Below, piece by piece: positions 7,662-17,779 of a stretch of 64,000 bases of DNA. The position numbers and the translations under genes are program-made. The DNA lies in assembly GCA_913020255.1 (NCBI GenBank), contig CAJWAW010000001.1, positions 1 to 64,000 on the forward strand, read 5' to 3'. The stretch comes from an uncultured Fidelibacterota bacterium. Its GTDB lineage: Bacteria > Marinisomatota > Marinisomatia > SCGC-AAA003-L08 > GCA-002707645. The stretch's first letter is position 1. Every line of letters starts with the position of its first letter. A model generated the notes under the pieces. The model searched no databases. It saw only the letters and a list, made by a program, of their open reading frames with translations, and was not told the DNA's origin.

Positions 7662-10600
7662 ATGTCTGCAAAATTCAAAAAAATAAATAATAAAGTTGAT
7701 TTCATTGAATTAGAGCATCAGGTTTTAAAAAAATGGGATAAAGAATCAACCTTTAAACATTTAAGAAAGAAAAACAAAGGTAATAAAACCTGGTCATTTC
7801 TAGATGGTCCAATTACTGCAAACAACCCAATGGGTGTACATCATGCATGGGGTAGAACATTAAAAGATGTTTTTCAAAGATATCATGCAATGAAAGGTTA
7901 TGATTTAAGATATCAAAATGGATTTGATTGTCAAGGCTTATGGGTTGAAGTTGAAGTAGAAAAGGAATTAGGATTTAAATCAAAATTAGATATTATTGAC
8001 TATGGTATAGAAAAATTTGTAAATCTTTGCAAGGAAAGAGTTGAAAAGTATTCTAAGATACAAACAGAGCAGTCTATTAGGCTTGGGTATTGGATGGATT
8101 GGGATGATTCTTATTATACAATGTCTGATGAAAATAATTATACTATATGGTCATTTTTAAAAAAACTATTTAATGAAGGAAAAATTTATAAAGGAACAGA
8201 TGTAGTACCTTGGTCAGGAAGATCTGGGACTTCATATTCTCAGATGGAAATTATTGAAGGTCGTAAGTTAGTTGCTCATCGATCTGTTTTTGTTAAATTC
8301 CCATTAATTGATAGAAAAAATGAATTTTTACTAGTTTGGACAACAACCCCTTGGACACTTACTTCAAATATTGCAGCTGCAGTTAATGTGAATTTAGAAT
8401 ATGTTAAGTTGAAATCTCATGATGGATATATTTATTATTTTGCCAAAGAAAACTTTAAGTATCAAAGATTAGAAAAACAATTTAAGGATAAAAAACAGTG
8501 GATTAAGGATATTCCTAAGTTGAAATCTATTGAGCAGATTTTCAAAGAAAGAGGTGATTATACTGTTCTAGATACTTTAAAGGGTAAAGATATGTTAGGT
8601 TGGAAGTATTCAGGACCATTTGATGAATTAGAAGCTCAAAATATTAAAGGAGGATATCCTTTTGTAAATGATATATTGAAAGATAAAGGATTAACTGCAA
8701 CACAGTGTCATCAAATTATTGATGGTGGTAAAGATAATATAGGAAATGATATAGTTGTTTCAGGTGAAGGTACAGGAATTGTTCATATAGCTACTGGATG
8801 TGGAGCTGTAGATAATAAAATAGGTAAAAAATTAGGATTAGTAGAAATTGCTCCATTAAATGAAGAATCAAAATACATAAAAGGATTTGGCTGGCTTGAA
8901 GGTAAACTTGCAACAGATCCCAATACTACTGATGAAATACTAAATAATTTAAAAGAAAAAGAGTTGCTACTATATGTTGAAGAATATCCTCATGTTTATC
9001 CTCATTGTTGGAGATCTGGAGATGAACTAGTTTATAGATCTGTAGATGAGTGGTATATAAATATGGATTGGAGAGATGATATAAAAACAATTGTAAAAGA
9101 TATTAACTGGATTCCATCTTGGGGTCATGATCGTGAAATGGAATGGCTTGAGAATATGGGAGATTGGATGATATCTAAAAAAAGGTTTTGGGGTTTAGCA
9201 TTACCAATCTGGCGATTTGAAGATGATTCTTTTTATGTTGTTGGCTCAAAAGAAGAACTAAAAGATCTTGCTGTTGAAGGCTGGGATGAATTTGAAGGTA
9301 ATAGCCCTCATCGTCCTTGGATAGATAAGGTAAAAATAAAACACCCTAAAACAGGTTTAATTGGCACACGTATTGAAGATGTAGGTAACCCTTGGCTTGA
9401 TGCTGGTATTGTTCCTTATTCTACATTAAAGTATAATCAAGATAAAGAATATTGGAAAAAATGGTTTCCTCCTGATTTTGTTGTTGAATGCTTTCCTGGT
9501 CAATTTAGAAATTGGTTCTATTCCTTACTTGCTATGTCAGCAATGATGGAAAAAAAACCTCCATTTAAAACACTTCTTGGTCATGCATTAGTAAAAGATG
9601 AGACTGGTAAAGATATGCATAAATCATGGGGTAATGCTATATGGTTTGATGATGCAGCTGAAAAAATGGGAGTTGATACAATGAGATGGCTTTATGCTAG
9701 TCAAAATCCAGAGCATAATTTACTTTTTGGATATCAAATTGCTGATGATGTTAGAAAAAATTTAATAACATTATGGAATACATATTCATTTTTTATTACT
9801 TATGCAAAACTTGATAATTTTTATCCTAAAAAATATGCATTAAATGATGTTGATTTGTTAATGTTAGATAAGTGGATATTAGCTAAGATAAATCAGTTTA
9901 TAGATAAATCAAATTCATATTATGAAAAATTTGAGCTGTTTAAACTTATGAAAGAAGCGAGTGTTGTATTAGATGATATATCAAATTGGTATGTAAGAAG
10001 AAATAGAAGACGTTTTTGGAAATCTGAGAATGATGAAGATAAAATTGGAGCATATCTAACTTTATATACAATCTTAATTAATTATATTAAAATTGTATCT
10101 CCAGTTATTCCTTTTGTAACTGAAAAAATTTATGAAAATTTAGTTTTATCTATAGATCCATCTGCGCCTTCAAGTATACATTTGACAGATTTTCCTGAAG
10201 TAAATAAAGATTTTGTTAATTTGGATTTAGTTGAAGGGGTTGATGCAATCAAAGAAATTGTTAGCTTAGGTAGATCTGCTAGAAATAAAGCTAATTTAAA
10301 AATAAGACAACCATTATCAGATATTAAAGTTTTTATTGGTAGTAAGAATTCTGAATTCATTAAGAATAATCAATTACAAATATTAGATGAGTTGAATATT
10401 AAGAGAATTGATTTTGTAAAATCGGAACATGATATAGTTGAATATGAACTGAAACCAAATTTTAATAGTATTGGCCAAAAGTTTGGAAAAAACACTAAAG
10501 ATATTGTTGTTTTATTAAAAGCTACTGATGTTTCTATATTTATCAATTCAATAAGAGATAAAGGAGAGTATTTAATCCCTGAAACAGAGTATCTTATATC

Positions 10601-10967
10601 AAATGAAGATGTTGATATTGTTGAAAATGGAAGATCAGGATACTCATTATCTTCTAATAATCGCATTATTGTATCATTAAATACACATTTAAATAAAACT
10701 CTGATAAATGAAGGTTTAGTCAGAGATTTAATTAGAAAAGTTCAGGATTTAAGGAAAAGTCTTGAGTTTGAAGTTGAAGATAGAATAAAAATAGATATTA
10801 GTTGTTCTGATGATATTTATAATGCTGTAGATGAGAATTTAGAATATTTTAATAATGAAACACTCTGCGTTAATATTATAAAATCAAATTCTATTAATAG
10901 TGGTAAAATTCATAAAATTAATATAAATTCTGAGAATATTGATTTATTAATTAATAAGGTTTTATAG
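7662..10967 (+). CDS. ileS: Isoleucyl-tRNA synthetase
   Basis: A class I aminoacyl-tRNA synthetase of about 1101 residues that charges tRNA-Ile. The HIGH-type motif is present as GVHHAWGRT in the N-terminal Rossmann fold and the KMSKS-type motif as KDMHKSWGN. The editing (CP1) insertion lies between them, with VWTTTPWTLTSN. An anticodon-binding helical domain and a C-terminal extension follow. The large size fits the longer eukaryotic-like IleRS type; no C-terminal zinc ribbon is obvious. The start is set at ATG 7662 with GAAGGG upstream; a TTG at 7650 is an alternative. First gene of the run to ahcY. Confidence 0.95.
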   Translation: MSAKFKKINNKVDFIELEHQVLKKWDKESTFKHLRKKNKGNKTWSFLDGPITANNPMGVHHAWGRTLKDVFQRYHAMKGYDLRYQNGFDCQGLWVEVEVEKELGFKSKLDIIDYGIEKFVNLCKERVEKYSKIQTEQSIRLGYWMDWDDSYYTMSDENNYTIWSFLKKLFNEGKIYKGTDVVPWSGRSGTSYSQMEIIEGRKLVAHRSVFVKFPLIDRKNEFLLVWTTTPWTLTSNIAAAVNVNLEYVKLKSHDGYIYYFAKENFKYQRLEKQFKDKKQWIKDIPKLKSIEQIFKERGDYTVLDTLKGKDMLGWKYSGPFDELEAQNIKGGYPFVNDILKDKGLTATQCHQIIDGGKDNIGNDIVVSGEGTGIVHIATGCGAVDNKIGKKLGLVEIAPLNEESKYIKGFGWLEGKLATDPNTTDEILNNLKEKELLLYVEEYPHVYPHCWRSGDELVYRSVDEWYINMDWRDDIKTIVKDINWIPSWGHDREMEWLENMGDWMISKKRFWGLALPIWRFEDDSFYVVGSKEELKDLAVEGWDEFEGNSPHRPWIDKVKIKHPKTGLIGTRIEDVGNPWLDAGIVPYSTLKYNQDKEYWKKWFPPDFVVECFPGQFRNWFYSLLAMSAMMEKKPPFKTLLGHALVKDETGKDMHKSWGNAIWFDDAAEKMGVDTMRWLYASQNPEHNLLFGYQIADDVRKNLITLWNTYSFFITYAKLDNFYPKKYALNDVDLLMLDKWILAKINQFIDKSNSYYEKFELFKLMKEASVVLDDISNWYVRRNRRRFWKSENDEDKIGAYLTLYTILINYIKIVSPVIPFVTEKIYENLVLSIDPSAPSSIHLTDFPEVNKDFVNLDLVEGVDAIKEIVSLGRSARNKANLKIRQPLSDIKVFIGSKNSEFIKNNQLQILDELNIKRIDFVKSEHDIVEYELKPNFNSIGQKFGKNTKDIVVLLKATDVSIFINSIRDKGEYLIPETEYLISNEDVDIVENGRSGYSLSSNNRIIVSLNTHLNKTLINEGLVRDLIRKVQDLRKSLEFEVEDRIKIDISCSDDIYNAVDENLEYFNNETLCVNIIKSNSINSGKIHKININSENIDLLINKVL

Positions 10968-11339
10968 ATGACAAAAAAATCATGGACAGATAAAGAAATT
11001 AAATATTTCACTAAAATGGTTCAAGCTAAAAGGACTAAGGTTCTAGATGAGATTAATGATTCAAAAGATAAAGCTGATGAAATATTAAAATCTTCAACAT
11101 CTAATTCTTTATATTCATCTCATATGGCTGATGCAAGTTCAGATCACGTAGAATTGGAAAAAGCTTATTATATGATTGCCAGGAACAAAACATTTTTAAG
11201 TTATTTAGATAAAGCGCTTTTAATGATAAAAAATAAAACATTTGGAATCTGTCAAGATTGCGATATGTTGATTCATAAAGAAAGATTAGAAGAAGTTCCT
11301 CATACAACGAAATGTTTTGATTGTAAAAGCAATAGATAG
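10968..11339 (+). CDS. DksA/TraR-family C4 zinc-finger protein
   Basis: A 123-residue protein. The N-terminal two thirds are helical and charged, consistent with the coiled coil of DksA-like regulators that enters the RNA polymerase secondary channel. The C-terminus has a C4 zinc finger with Cys95, Cys98, Cys116 and Cys119 (CQDCDML ... CFDC). The ATG follows the ileS stop directly. A transcription-regulatory role is inferred from the family. The coiled-coil tip acidic residues typical of true DksA (DxxDxA) are not clearly present, so no symbol is given. Confidence 0.85.
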   Translation: MTKKSWTDKEIKYFTKMVQAKRTKVLDEINDSKDKADEILKSSTSNSLYSSHMADASSDHVELEKAYYMIARNKTFLSYLDKALLMIKNKTFGICQDCDMLIHKERLEEVPHTTKCFDCKSNR

Positions 11340-11822
11340 TTGAAATATTTTTCCATACCTATAATTATTGTTTTTATTGATCAACTTTCAAAAATTTTAG
11401 TTAAAAATTATTGGCTTGAAAATAATTTATATTATACAAAGATTCCAATTTTAGGTAATTTTTTAAGATTTACATTTATTGAGAATCCAGGGATCGCTTT
11501 TGGAATTGATACTAGTCGATTTCATATATATATAACTTTAATTACTTGTATAGCTATATTATTTATAGTTTATTATTTGTATGAATTAGTGCAAAGTCAT
11601 AGTAATGAGGCAATATGTTGGTCATTTATTTTAGGTGGTGCTGTTGGTAATTGTTTAGATAGAATTTTTGTTTTAATCCCTTCTTTGGGATATGAAGGTG
11701 TAGTTGATTTTATTGATATTGGTATAAATCAATATAGGTGGTATATATTTAATGTAGCTGATGGAGCAATTACTATAGGTATAATAATTTATTTTTATCA
11801 AATTTACTTAAAAAAAATATAG
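11340..11822 (+). CDS. lspA: Lipoprotein signal peptidase (signal peptidase II)
   Basis: A 160-residue inner-membrane aspartyl protease with four predicted helices that cleaves prolipoproteins at the lipobox. The catalytic dyad is visible as Asp107 in GNCLDRI and Asp141 in FNVADGAI; the FIENPGIAFG motif near residue 46 is also conserved. It starts at TTG directly after the previous stop. Pairing with ileS is a common bacterial arrangement. The predicted lipoproteins in this window (393, 17780, 37210) would be substrates. Confidence 0.93.
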   Translation: MKYFSIPIIIVFIDQLSKILVKNYWLENNLYYTKIPILGNFLRFTFIENPGIAFGIDTSRFHIYITLITCIAILFIVYYLYELVQSHSNEAICWSFILGGAVGNCLDRIFVLIPSLGYEGVVDFIDIGINQYRWYIFNVADGAITIGIIIYFYQIYLKKI

Positions 11823-11827
11823 ATTTT

Positions 11828-12784
11828 TTGAAACAAAATATTATATATAAGTTAAATAATGAATTAAGATTAGATAAATTTTTAAAGCAGGAACTTCCTG
11901 AATTTTCTAGAACAAAAATCCAACAATATATAAAATCGGGTATTATTAAAGTAGATGGCTATAATATTAAGTCATCTTATTTACTTAAGTTAAATCAAAT
12001 TATTTCATTAGATGATAATATTCTTCTTAATAATGAAGAGTCATTATTACCTGAAAATATGATGTTAAATATTTTACACGAAGATGATCATATTATTGTT
12101 ATAAATAAGAAAGCTGGAATAGTAGTACATCCAGGTATAGGAAATAAAAATGGTACGTTATTAAATGGCGTATTGCATCATTGTTCTAATCTGTCTGATT
12201 TTAATGGTAGACCTGGAGTTATACATAGATTAGACAAAGGTACTTCAGGAGTGATTATTTTTGCTAAAACTGATAAAGCACACTATCATATCAGTGAACA
12301 ATTTGCTAATAGATCTATTAAAAAAAAATATTTAGCTATTATTTGGGGTAATATAGATACGTCTATAAATATAGATGGGTATATTAATAGGGATCCAAAA
12401 AATAGATTAAAATTTAAATTATTTAGTAATAAAGGTAAATTTTCTTCATCACGAATAAAATTGGTATCAAATTATGATTTACCTGTAAGTGTTGTTGAAG
12501 TATATCCTGAGACTGGAAGAACTCATCAGATAAGGGTCCATTTATCTCATTTAGGACATCCTATTTTAAAAGATGATTTATATAATGGTGGAGATAAAAT
12601 CATTACTTCATTTCACCAAAAATATAAATTAGAGTTAGGTAAAATTGTTAATTTAATAGATAGGGTAGCTTTGCACGCTAATGAAATTGAATTTATACAT
12701 CCAGAAAATAATAAAAAAATTAATTTTATTGCTCCAATTCCAAAAGACTTTTGTAATGTATATAATTTCCTAAATGAAGAATAA
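11828..12784 (+). CDS. rluD: RluD-type 23S rRNA pseudouridine synthase
   Basis: A 318-residue enzyme with an N-terminal S4 RNA-binding domain (about residues 12-75) and a RluA-family catalytic domain. The catalytic Asp136 sits in HRLDKGTSG. The downstream GRTHQIRVHLSHLGHPI block is diagnostic. It converts uridines to pseudouridine in 23S rRNA; assignment to RluD rather than another RluA member rests on the S4 domain and its place beside lspA. TTG start; the 3' end overlaps the xer gene by 11 nt. Confidence 0.9.
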   Translation: MKQNIIYKLNNELRLDKFLKQELPEFSRTKIQQYIKSGIIKVDGYNIKSSYLLKLNQIISLDDNILLNNEESLLPENMMLNILHEDDHIIVINKKAGIVVHPGIGNKNGTLLNGVLHHCSNLSDFNGRPGVIHRLDKGTSGVIIFAKTDKAHYHISEQFANRSIKKKYLAIIWGNIDTSINIDGYINRDPKNRLKFKLFSNKGKFSSSRIKLVSNYDLPVSVVEVYPETGRTHQIRVHLSHLGHPILKDDLYNGGDKIITSFHQKYKLELGKIVNLIDRVALHANEIEFIHPENNKKINFIAPIPKDFCNVYNFLNEE

Positions 12785-13670
12785 AAAAAAAATAATATTA
12801 GATTTTTTATCATACATTAAAAATGAAAAAAAATTTTCAAATCATACTATAAGAGCTTATGAATATGATTTAAATGAATTTAAAAATTTTTTAAATAAAT
12901 ATAGTAAGGGAATTGAGATTCAAAATATTCAAGCTTCGTCGTTACAATTTTTTATTCAAACACTTTCTAAAATTGGATTAGAAGGCAAAACTATTCAAAG
13001 AAGAGTATCAACTATAAAATCTTTTTTTAAATATTTAACAGAAAATCAGATAATTGATTATAATATTGCAGAATTGATACATGTACCAAAAGCTTCTAAG
13101 AGACTTCCTTATTTGTTATCTGAAAATGAAATTATAAAATTAATGAAATTACCTGATTTGAGTTGCTATAATGGAATTAGGGATAAATCTATTTTAGAAA
13201 TTCTTTATTCTACAGGTCTAAGAATATCTGAATTGAAATCAATAAAATTAGATGATATAGATTTAAATAAAAAATTAATTAAAGTATTAGGAAAAGGTAA
13301 TAAAGAAAGATATGTTATTCTTGGTAAAGAATCTTTAAATTCTTTAGCGGATTATTTAAAAATAAGGGATGATATAAAAAATAATTATTTTTTATATCCC
13401 AATATATATAAAAAAAATAATCAAAATATAAGTGAAAAAACACTATTTAATATTGTTAAAAAATATTTGAAAATGATATCAAATAATGAGAAGTTGAGTC
13501 CACATTCTTTACGTCATTCATTTGCAACTCATTTATTAGAAAATGGTGCTGATTTATTAGCTGTTAAAGATATGTTGGGTCATGAAGATTTATCTTCAAC
13601 TCAAATTTATACTCATGTAAAGATTAAAAAAATAAAAGAAGTATATAGGAAGGCTCATCCACATGGATAA
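12774..13670 (+). CDS. xerD: XerC/XerD-type tyrosine recombinase
   Basis: A 298-residue site-specific recombinase of normal Xer length. The N-terminal SAM-like core-binding domain spans ~1-95. The catalytic set is complete: Arg150 (STGLRISEL), Lys174 (GKGNKER), His244 and Arg247 (HSLRHSFATH), His270 and nucleophile Tyr279 (IYTHV). Such proteins resolve chromosome dimers at dif. Its place inside a housekeeping operon argues for a chromosomal Xer and against a phage integrase. XerC versus XerD cannot be told from sequence alone, so the symbol is tentative. Confidence 0.85.
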   Translation: MKNKKKIILDFLSYIKNEKKFSNHTIRAYEYDLNEFKNFLNKYSKGIEIQNIQASSLQFFIQTLSKIGLEGKTIQRRVSTIKSFFKYLTENQIIDYNIAELIHVPKASKRLPYLLSENEIIKLMKLPDLSCYNGIRDKSILEILYSTGLRISELKSIKLDDIDLNKKLIKVLGKGNKERYVILGKESLNSLADYLKIRDDIKNNYFLYPNIYKKNNQNISEKTLFNIVKKYLKMISNNEKLSPHSLRHSFATHLLENGADLLAVKDMLGHEDLSSTQIYTHVKIKKIKEVYRKAHPHG

Positions 13671-15261
13671 TCAATTGTTAGAATCCTTTAATATTAAGCA
13701 ATTACAGAATGTTGTAGTAAATCCATCAATTTATAAAGTATATGATGATATCATATCTAATAAAGAAGGTGTAATGGGTCAAGCAGGAGCATTAATGGTT
13801 GATACAGGTGAGTTTACTGGGAGGTCACCAAAAGATAAATATTTTGTTGTTGAAAATACAACTAAGGATAACCTATGGTGGGGTCCTGTTAATAAGAAGA
13901 TTGACATTAGTATTTATAATAAACTTTATAAAAAAGTTATTGATTATTATAATGAAAGTCCAAAAAAAACTTATGTTTTTGAAGGTTATGCAGGGGCTGA
14001 CAAAGATTACAGATTACCTATTCGTGTGATAGCAAAAAAAGCATGGCAATATATGTTTTGTAGCAATATGTTTATTAATTTTCAAAATCAAATAAAAAAT
14101 TTCGTGCCTGAGTTTACAATTATTAATGCCTCAGATGTAATTAATGATGATTTTATTGAAGATGAAATGAATTCTGAGGTTTTTATAATTTTTAATCTAA
14201 AAGAAAAAATAGCAATTATTGGCGGAACTGAATATGGTGGAGAGATGAAAAAAGGTATTTTTTCTGTTTTACATTATCTTCTTCCATTAAAGGGTGTTTT
14301 ATCAATGCATTGCTCAGCAAATGTTGATAATAGCTATCAAAATACAGCTTTATTTTTTGGATTAAGTGGAACAGGCAAAACAACATTGTCAACAGATCCT
14401 AATAGACCATTAATTGGAGATGATGAACATGGTTGGTCAAATAATGGAGTATTTAATTTTGAAGGAGGATGCTACGCAAAAACTATTAAATTAGACAAGG
14501 AAGCTGAACCTGATATTTATAAAGCAATAAGATTCGGAGCATTACTTGAAAATGTAGTTTATGATGATTCTACAAGAAAAATTGATTTTGATGATAATTC
14601 TAAAACTGAAAATACTCGAGTTTCTTATCCAATGGAACATATAGATAATTCTTTAGTATCACATGGAAAACAAAGTTTAGCTGGACATCCAAAAAAAATA
14701 ATTTTCTTAACTTGTGATGCATATGGTATTTTACCTCCAATTTCAAAATTGACTAATCAACAGGCAATGTATCATTTTATTAGTGGCTATACTGCAAAAG
14801 TAGCTGGTACTGAAAGAGGAATATCTGAACCTGTTGCAACTTTTTCACCATGTTATGGTGGACCATTTTTAACTTTGCATCCATTGAAATATGCTGAATT
14901 ATTAAATGAGAAAATTAAAAATTATGATGTTCAGGTTTTTTTAGTTAATACTGGTTGGATTGGTGGAAGTGCATTATCTGATGCTAAGAGAGTTAGTATA
15001 AAAAATACAAGAGCAATGATTACTTCAATTTTAGATGGTTCTATTAGTAAGGCTAATTTTAAAAAAGAAAATTATTTTGGTCTTCAAATTCCAGATAATG
15101 TTAAAAATGTTCAAAGTGAAATATTAAATCCTGTTAATGCTTGGAATAATAAAGAAAAATATAATATTGAAGCTGAAAAATTAGCTGAATTATTTAAACA
15201 GAATTTTAAAGAATATGGTGAAGAAGTTAAATATTTGTTAAATTCGGGACCTATTATTTAA
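13663..15261 (+). CDS. pckA: Phosphoenolpyruvate carboxykinase (ATP)
   Basis: A 532-residue enzyme catalysing oxaloacetate + ATP to PEP + CO2 + ADP, the entry step of gluconeogenesis. The P-loop GLSGTGKTT is at residues 233-241 and the metal-binding DDEHGW at 253-258. The substrate loop FTGRSPKDKY lies near residue 51 and YGGEMKKG near 191. Length and motifs are those of the ATP-dependent family. The ATG overlaps the xer stop by 8 nt. Confidence 0.96.
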   Translation: MDNQLLESFNIKQLQNVVVNPSIYKVYDDIISNKEGVMGQAGALMVDTGEFTGRSPKDKYFVVENTTKDNLWWGPVNKKIDISIYNKLYKKVIDYYNESPKKTYVFEGYAGADKDYRLPIRVIAKKAWQYMFCSNMFINFQNQIKNFVPEFTIINASDVINDDFIEDEMNSEVFIIFNLKEKIAIIGGTEYGGEMKKGIFSVLHYLLPLKGVLSMHCSANVDNSYQNTALFFGLSGTGKTTLSTDPNRPLIGDDEHGWSNNGVFNFEGGCYAKTIKLDKEAEPDIYKAIRFGALLENVVYDDSTRKIDFDDNSKTENTRVSYPMEHIDNSLVSHGKQSLAGHPKKIIFLTCDAYGILPPISKLTNQQAMYHFISGYTAKVAGTERGISEPVATFSPCYGGPFLTLHPLKYAELLNEKIKNYDVQVFLVNTGWIGGSALSDAKRVSIKNTRAMITSILDGSISKANFKKENYFGLQIPDNVKNVQSEILNPVNAWNNKEKYNIEAEKLAELFKQNFKEYGEEVKYLLNSGPII

Positions 15262-15277
15262 TAAAAAGGTAGTTATT

Positions 15278-16459
15278 ATGAACGAAAATTATCTATTTAC
15301 ATCTGAGTCAGTAACTGAAGGACATCCTGATAAAGTATGTGATTTAGTTTCAGATTCAATATTAGATAGTATCCTAGAGCAGGATTCTAATGCAAGAGTC
15401 GCATGTGAAACTCTAGTTACTAAAGGTGAAGTGATTATATCTGGCGAAATTACTACTTCAGCCAATATTGATTATAAAAAAATTGCTATTAATACATTAG
15501 AATTGATTGGCTACAAAAGTACAGACTTGGACTATAATGGTAATGAATATAAAATCAGAACAATAATTAAAGAACAAAGTCCTCATATAGCTCAAGGTGT
15601 AAACCAACATGAAAATCATGAGCAGGGTGCTGGTGATCAAGGTTTGATGTTTGGTTATGCATGTAAAGAAACACCAGAATTAATGCCTTTACCAATAATT
15701 ATTGCTCATTGTTTAACTAAAAAATTAAGTGAAGTTAGAAAAAATGGAACTCTTCCATGGTTGAAACCAGATGGTAAAAGTCAAGTTACAATTGAGTATG
15801 ATAAAAACAATAATCCCATAAAGGTTAAAAAAATAGTTATTGCAACTCAGCATGAAGACATGTTGAGTAAATTCAATGATGAAATTGATGAACATTTATT
15901 TATTTCAAATAGTATAATTGAAAATGTTATTATGCCAGTATTAGAGTTATATAACTTACAATATGATAAAGAATTTATTATTAATGGTACTGGCAGATTT
16001 GTTGAAGGTGGACCAATTGCTGATGTTGGCTTAACAGGAAGAAAAATTATTGTCGATACCTACGGTGGATATTCAAGGCACGGGGGAGGTGCATTCTCTG
16101 GTAAAGATCCATCTAAAGTAGATAGATCTGCCGCATATATGGCTAGATATATTGCTAAAAATATTGTTGCAGCTGAATTAGCAGATAGATGTGAAGTTCA
16201 ATTAGCGTACTGTATTGGAATTCCTGATCCTATGTCTGTAAATATTGAAACTTTCAATACATCTAAATTTGAAAATTCAAAGCTTATTAGTATTATAAAA
16301 GAAGTTTTTGATTTGAAACCAGCATCTATAGTAGATAAATTAAATTTAAAATCTCCTATCTATTCAAAATACGCTGCTTATGGTCACTTTGGAAGAGAAA
16401 TTGATTGCTCATGGGAAAAAAGTGATATGATTGATAAACTAAGAAAAAAAATTATTTAA
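15278..16459 (+). CDS. metK: S-adenosylmethionine synthetase
   Basis: A 393-residue enzyme making SAM from methionine and ATP. Visible motifs are [10 protein letters not shown] at residues 13-22, [12 protein letters not shown] near 115, the glycine-rich loop [18 protein letters not shown], and a C-terminal YGHFGRE. Only 16 nt separate it from pckA, which leaves no room for a SAM riboswitch. It is followed 11 nt later by ahcY, so SAM production and recycling of its by-product are co-expressed. Confidence 0.97.
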   Translation: MNENYLFTSESVTEGHPDKVCDLVSDSILDSILEQDSNARVACETLVTKGEVIISGEITTSANIDYKKIAINTLELIGYKSTDLDYNGNEYKIRTIIKEQSPHIAQGVNQHENHEQGAGDQGLMFGYACKETPELMPLPIIIAHCLTKKLSEVRKNGTLPWLKPDGKSQVTIEYDKNNNPIKVKKIVIATQHEDMLSKFNDEIDEHLFISNSIIENVIMPVLELYNLQYDKEFIINGTGRFVEGGPIADVGLTGRKIIVDTYGGYSRHGGGAFSGKDPSKVDRSAAYMARYIAKNIVAAELADRCEVQLAYCIGIPDPMSVNIETFNTSKFENSKLISIIKEVFDLKPASIVDKLNLKSPIYSKYAAYGHFGREIDCSWEKSDMIDKLRKKII

Positions 16460-16470
16460 AGGAAATATTA

Positions 16471-17778
16471 ATGAAATCTAAGGTATTAACTATGGAATAT
16501 AAAGTTGCAGATATTAATTTAGCTGAGTTTGGAAGAAAAGAAATCAATCTTGCGGAGTATGAAATGCCAGGCTTAATGTCTTTAAGAAAAGAACTATCTG
16601 ATAAAAAACCACTAAAAGGAGCTAGAATTGCAGGATGTATACATATGACAATTCAAACTGCTGTTCTAATTGAAACATTAATTGATTTAGGTGCTGAAGT
16701 AAGATGGTCATCATGTAACATTTATTCAACGCAAGATCATGCAGCTGCGGCTATTGCAAAAAATGGTATTCCTGTATTTGCGTGGAAGAATGAAAGTGAA
16801 GATGATTATTGGTGGTGTATTGAACAAACATTGTTGTTTTCAAATGGAGAAGGTCCAAATTTATTATTAGATGATGGTGGTGATTTAACTCAGATTGCTC
16901 TTAAAAAAGATCCTGATTTTATATCAAATATTAAAGGTGTTTCTGAGGAGACAACTACTGGTGTTCATAGACTGTATGAATTGTTTAATGAAGGTAAATT
17001 ACCTTTTCCTGCAATTAATGTAAATGATTCTGTGACGAAAGCTAAATTTGATAATAAATATGGTTGTAGAGAATCTTTAGCTGATGGTCTTAAAAGAGCT
17101 ACTGATATCATGCTAGCAGGAAAAAAAGTTATAGTTTGTGGTTATGGAGATGTTGGAAAAGGTTGCGCACAATCTATGCAGGGCTATGGAGCTGTTGTAT
17201 CTGTAACAGAAATTGATCCAATTTGTGCCTTACAAGCTGCAATGGAAGGATTTAATGTTGTAACTATGGATGAAGCATGCTATTATGGAGATATTTTTGT
17301 TACTTCTACAGGTAATAGGGATGTTATTGTAGGAAAGCATATGGAGAAAATGAAAAATAATGCTATAGTTTGCAATATAGGTCACTTTGATAATGAAATT
17401 GAAGTTGAATATCTTGAAAATAATAAAAATATTAAAGAATTTAACATTAAACCTCAGGTAGATAGGTTCGAATTCTCTGATGGTCATTCTATTATATTAT
17501 TGTCTAGAGGTAGATTAGTTAATTTGGGTAATGCAACAGGTCATTCATCTTTTGTAATGTCTACTTCATTTACTAATCAGGTTCTTGCTCAAATATCTTT
17601 ATGGGAAGAAAATGTTGATAAAGGTGTAAGCGTTCTTAGTAAAGATTTAGATGAAAAAGTAGCTAAATTACACCTAGATCATTTAGGTGCTAAATTAACT
17701 GAATTAACTGATGATCAGGCTAAGTATGTTGGAGTTAAAAAAGTAGGACCTTTTAAATCAAAAAATTATAGATATTAA
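16471..17778 (+). CDS. ahcY: Adenosylhomocysteinase (SAH hydrolase)
   Basis: A 435-residue NAD-dependent enzyme hydrolysing S-adenosylhomocysteine to adenosine and homocysteine. Motifs include [14 protein letters not shown] near residue 82, the NAD-binding [24 protein letters not shown] and the C-terminal [11 protein letters not shown] ending in KNYRY. AAAGGAA lies just before the start. An internal ATG (residue 8, MEYKV) is an alternative start and fits the family N-terminus well. It closes the operon that begins with ileS. Confidence 0.96.
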   Translation: MKSKVLTMEYKVADINLAEFGRKEINLAEYEMPGLMSLRKELSDKKPLKGARIAGCIHMTIQTAVLIETLIDLGAEVRWSSCNIYSTQDHAAAAIAKNGIPVFAWKNESEDDYWWCIEQTLLFSNGEGPNLLLDDGGDLTQIALKKDPDFISNIKGVSEETTTGVHRLYELFNEGKLPFPAINVNDSVTKAKFDNKYGCRESLADGLKRATDIMLAGKKVIVCGYGDVGKGCAQSMQGYGAVVSVTEIDPICALQAAMEGFNVVTMDEACYYGDIFVTSTGNRDVIVGKHMEKMKNNAIVCNIGHFDNEIEVEYLENNKNIKEFNIKPQVDRFEFSDGHSIILLSRGRLVNLGNATGHSSFVMSTSFTNQVLAQISLWEENVDKGVSVLSKDLDEKVAKLHLDHLGAKLTELTDDQAKYVGVKKVGPFKSKNYRY

Positions 17779-17779
17779 A

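Noticed and set aside
10130..10666. Minus-strand open frames inside ileS, and similar opposite-strand frames within other genes.
   Set aside because: They lie wholly within well-supported genes, lack ribosome sites and show no family features.
12774..13670. Phage or integron integrase.
   Set aside because: Length and context (between rluD and pckA in a housekeeping run) fit chromosomal XerC/D; no mobile genes or att repeats are nearby.
15262..15277. SAM riboswitch before metK.
   Set aside because: Only 16 nt separate the genes.
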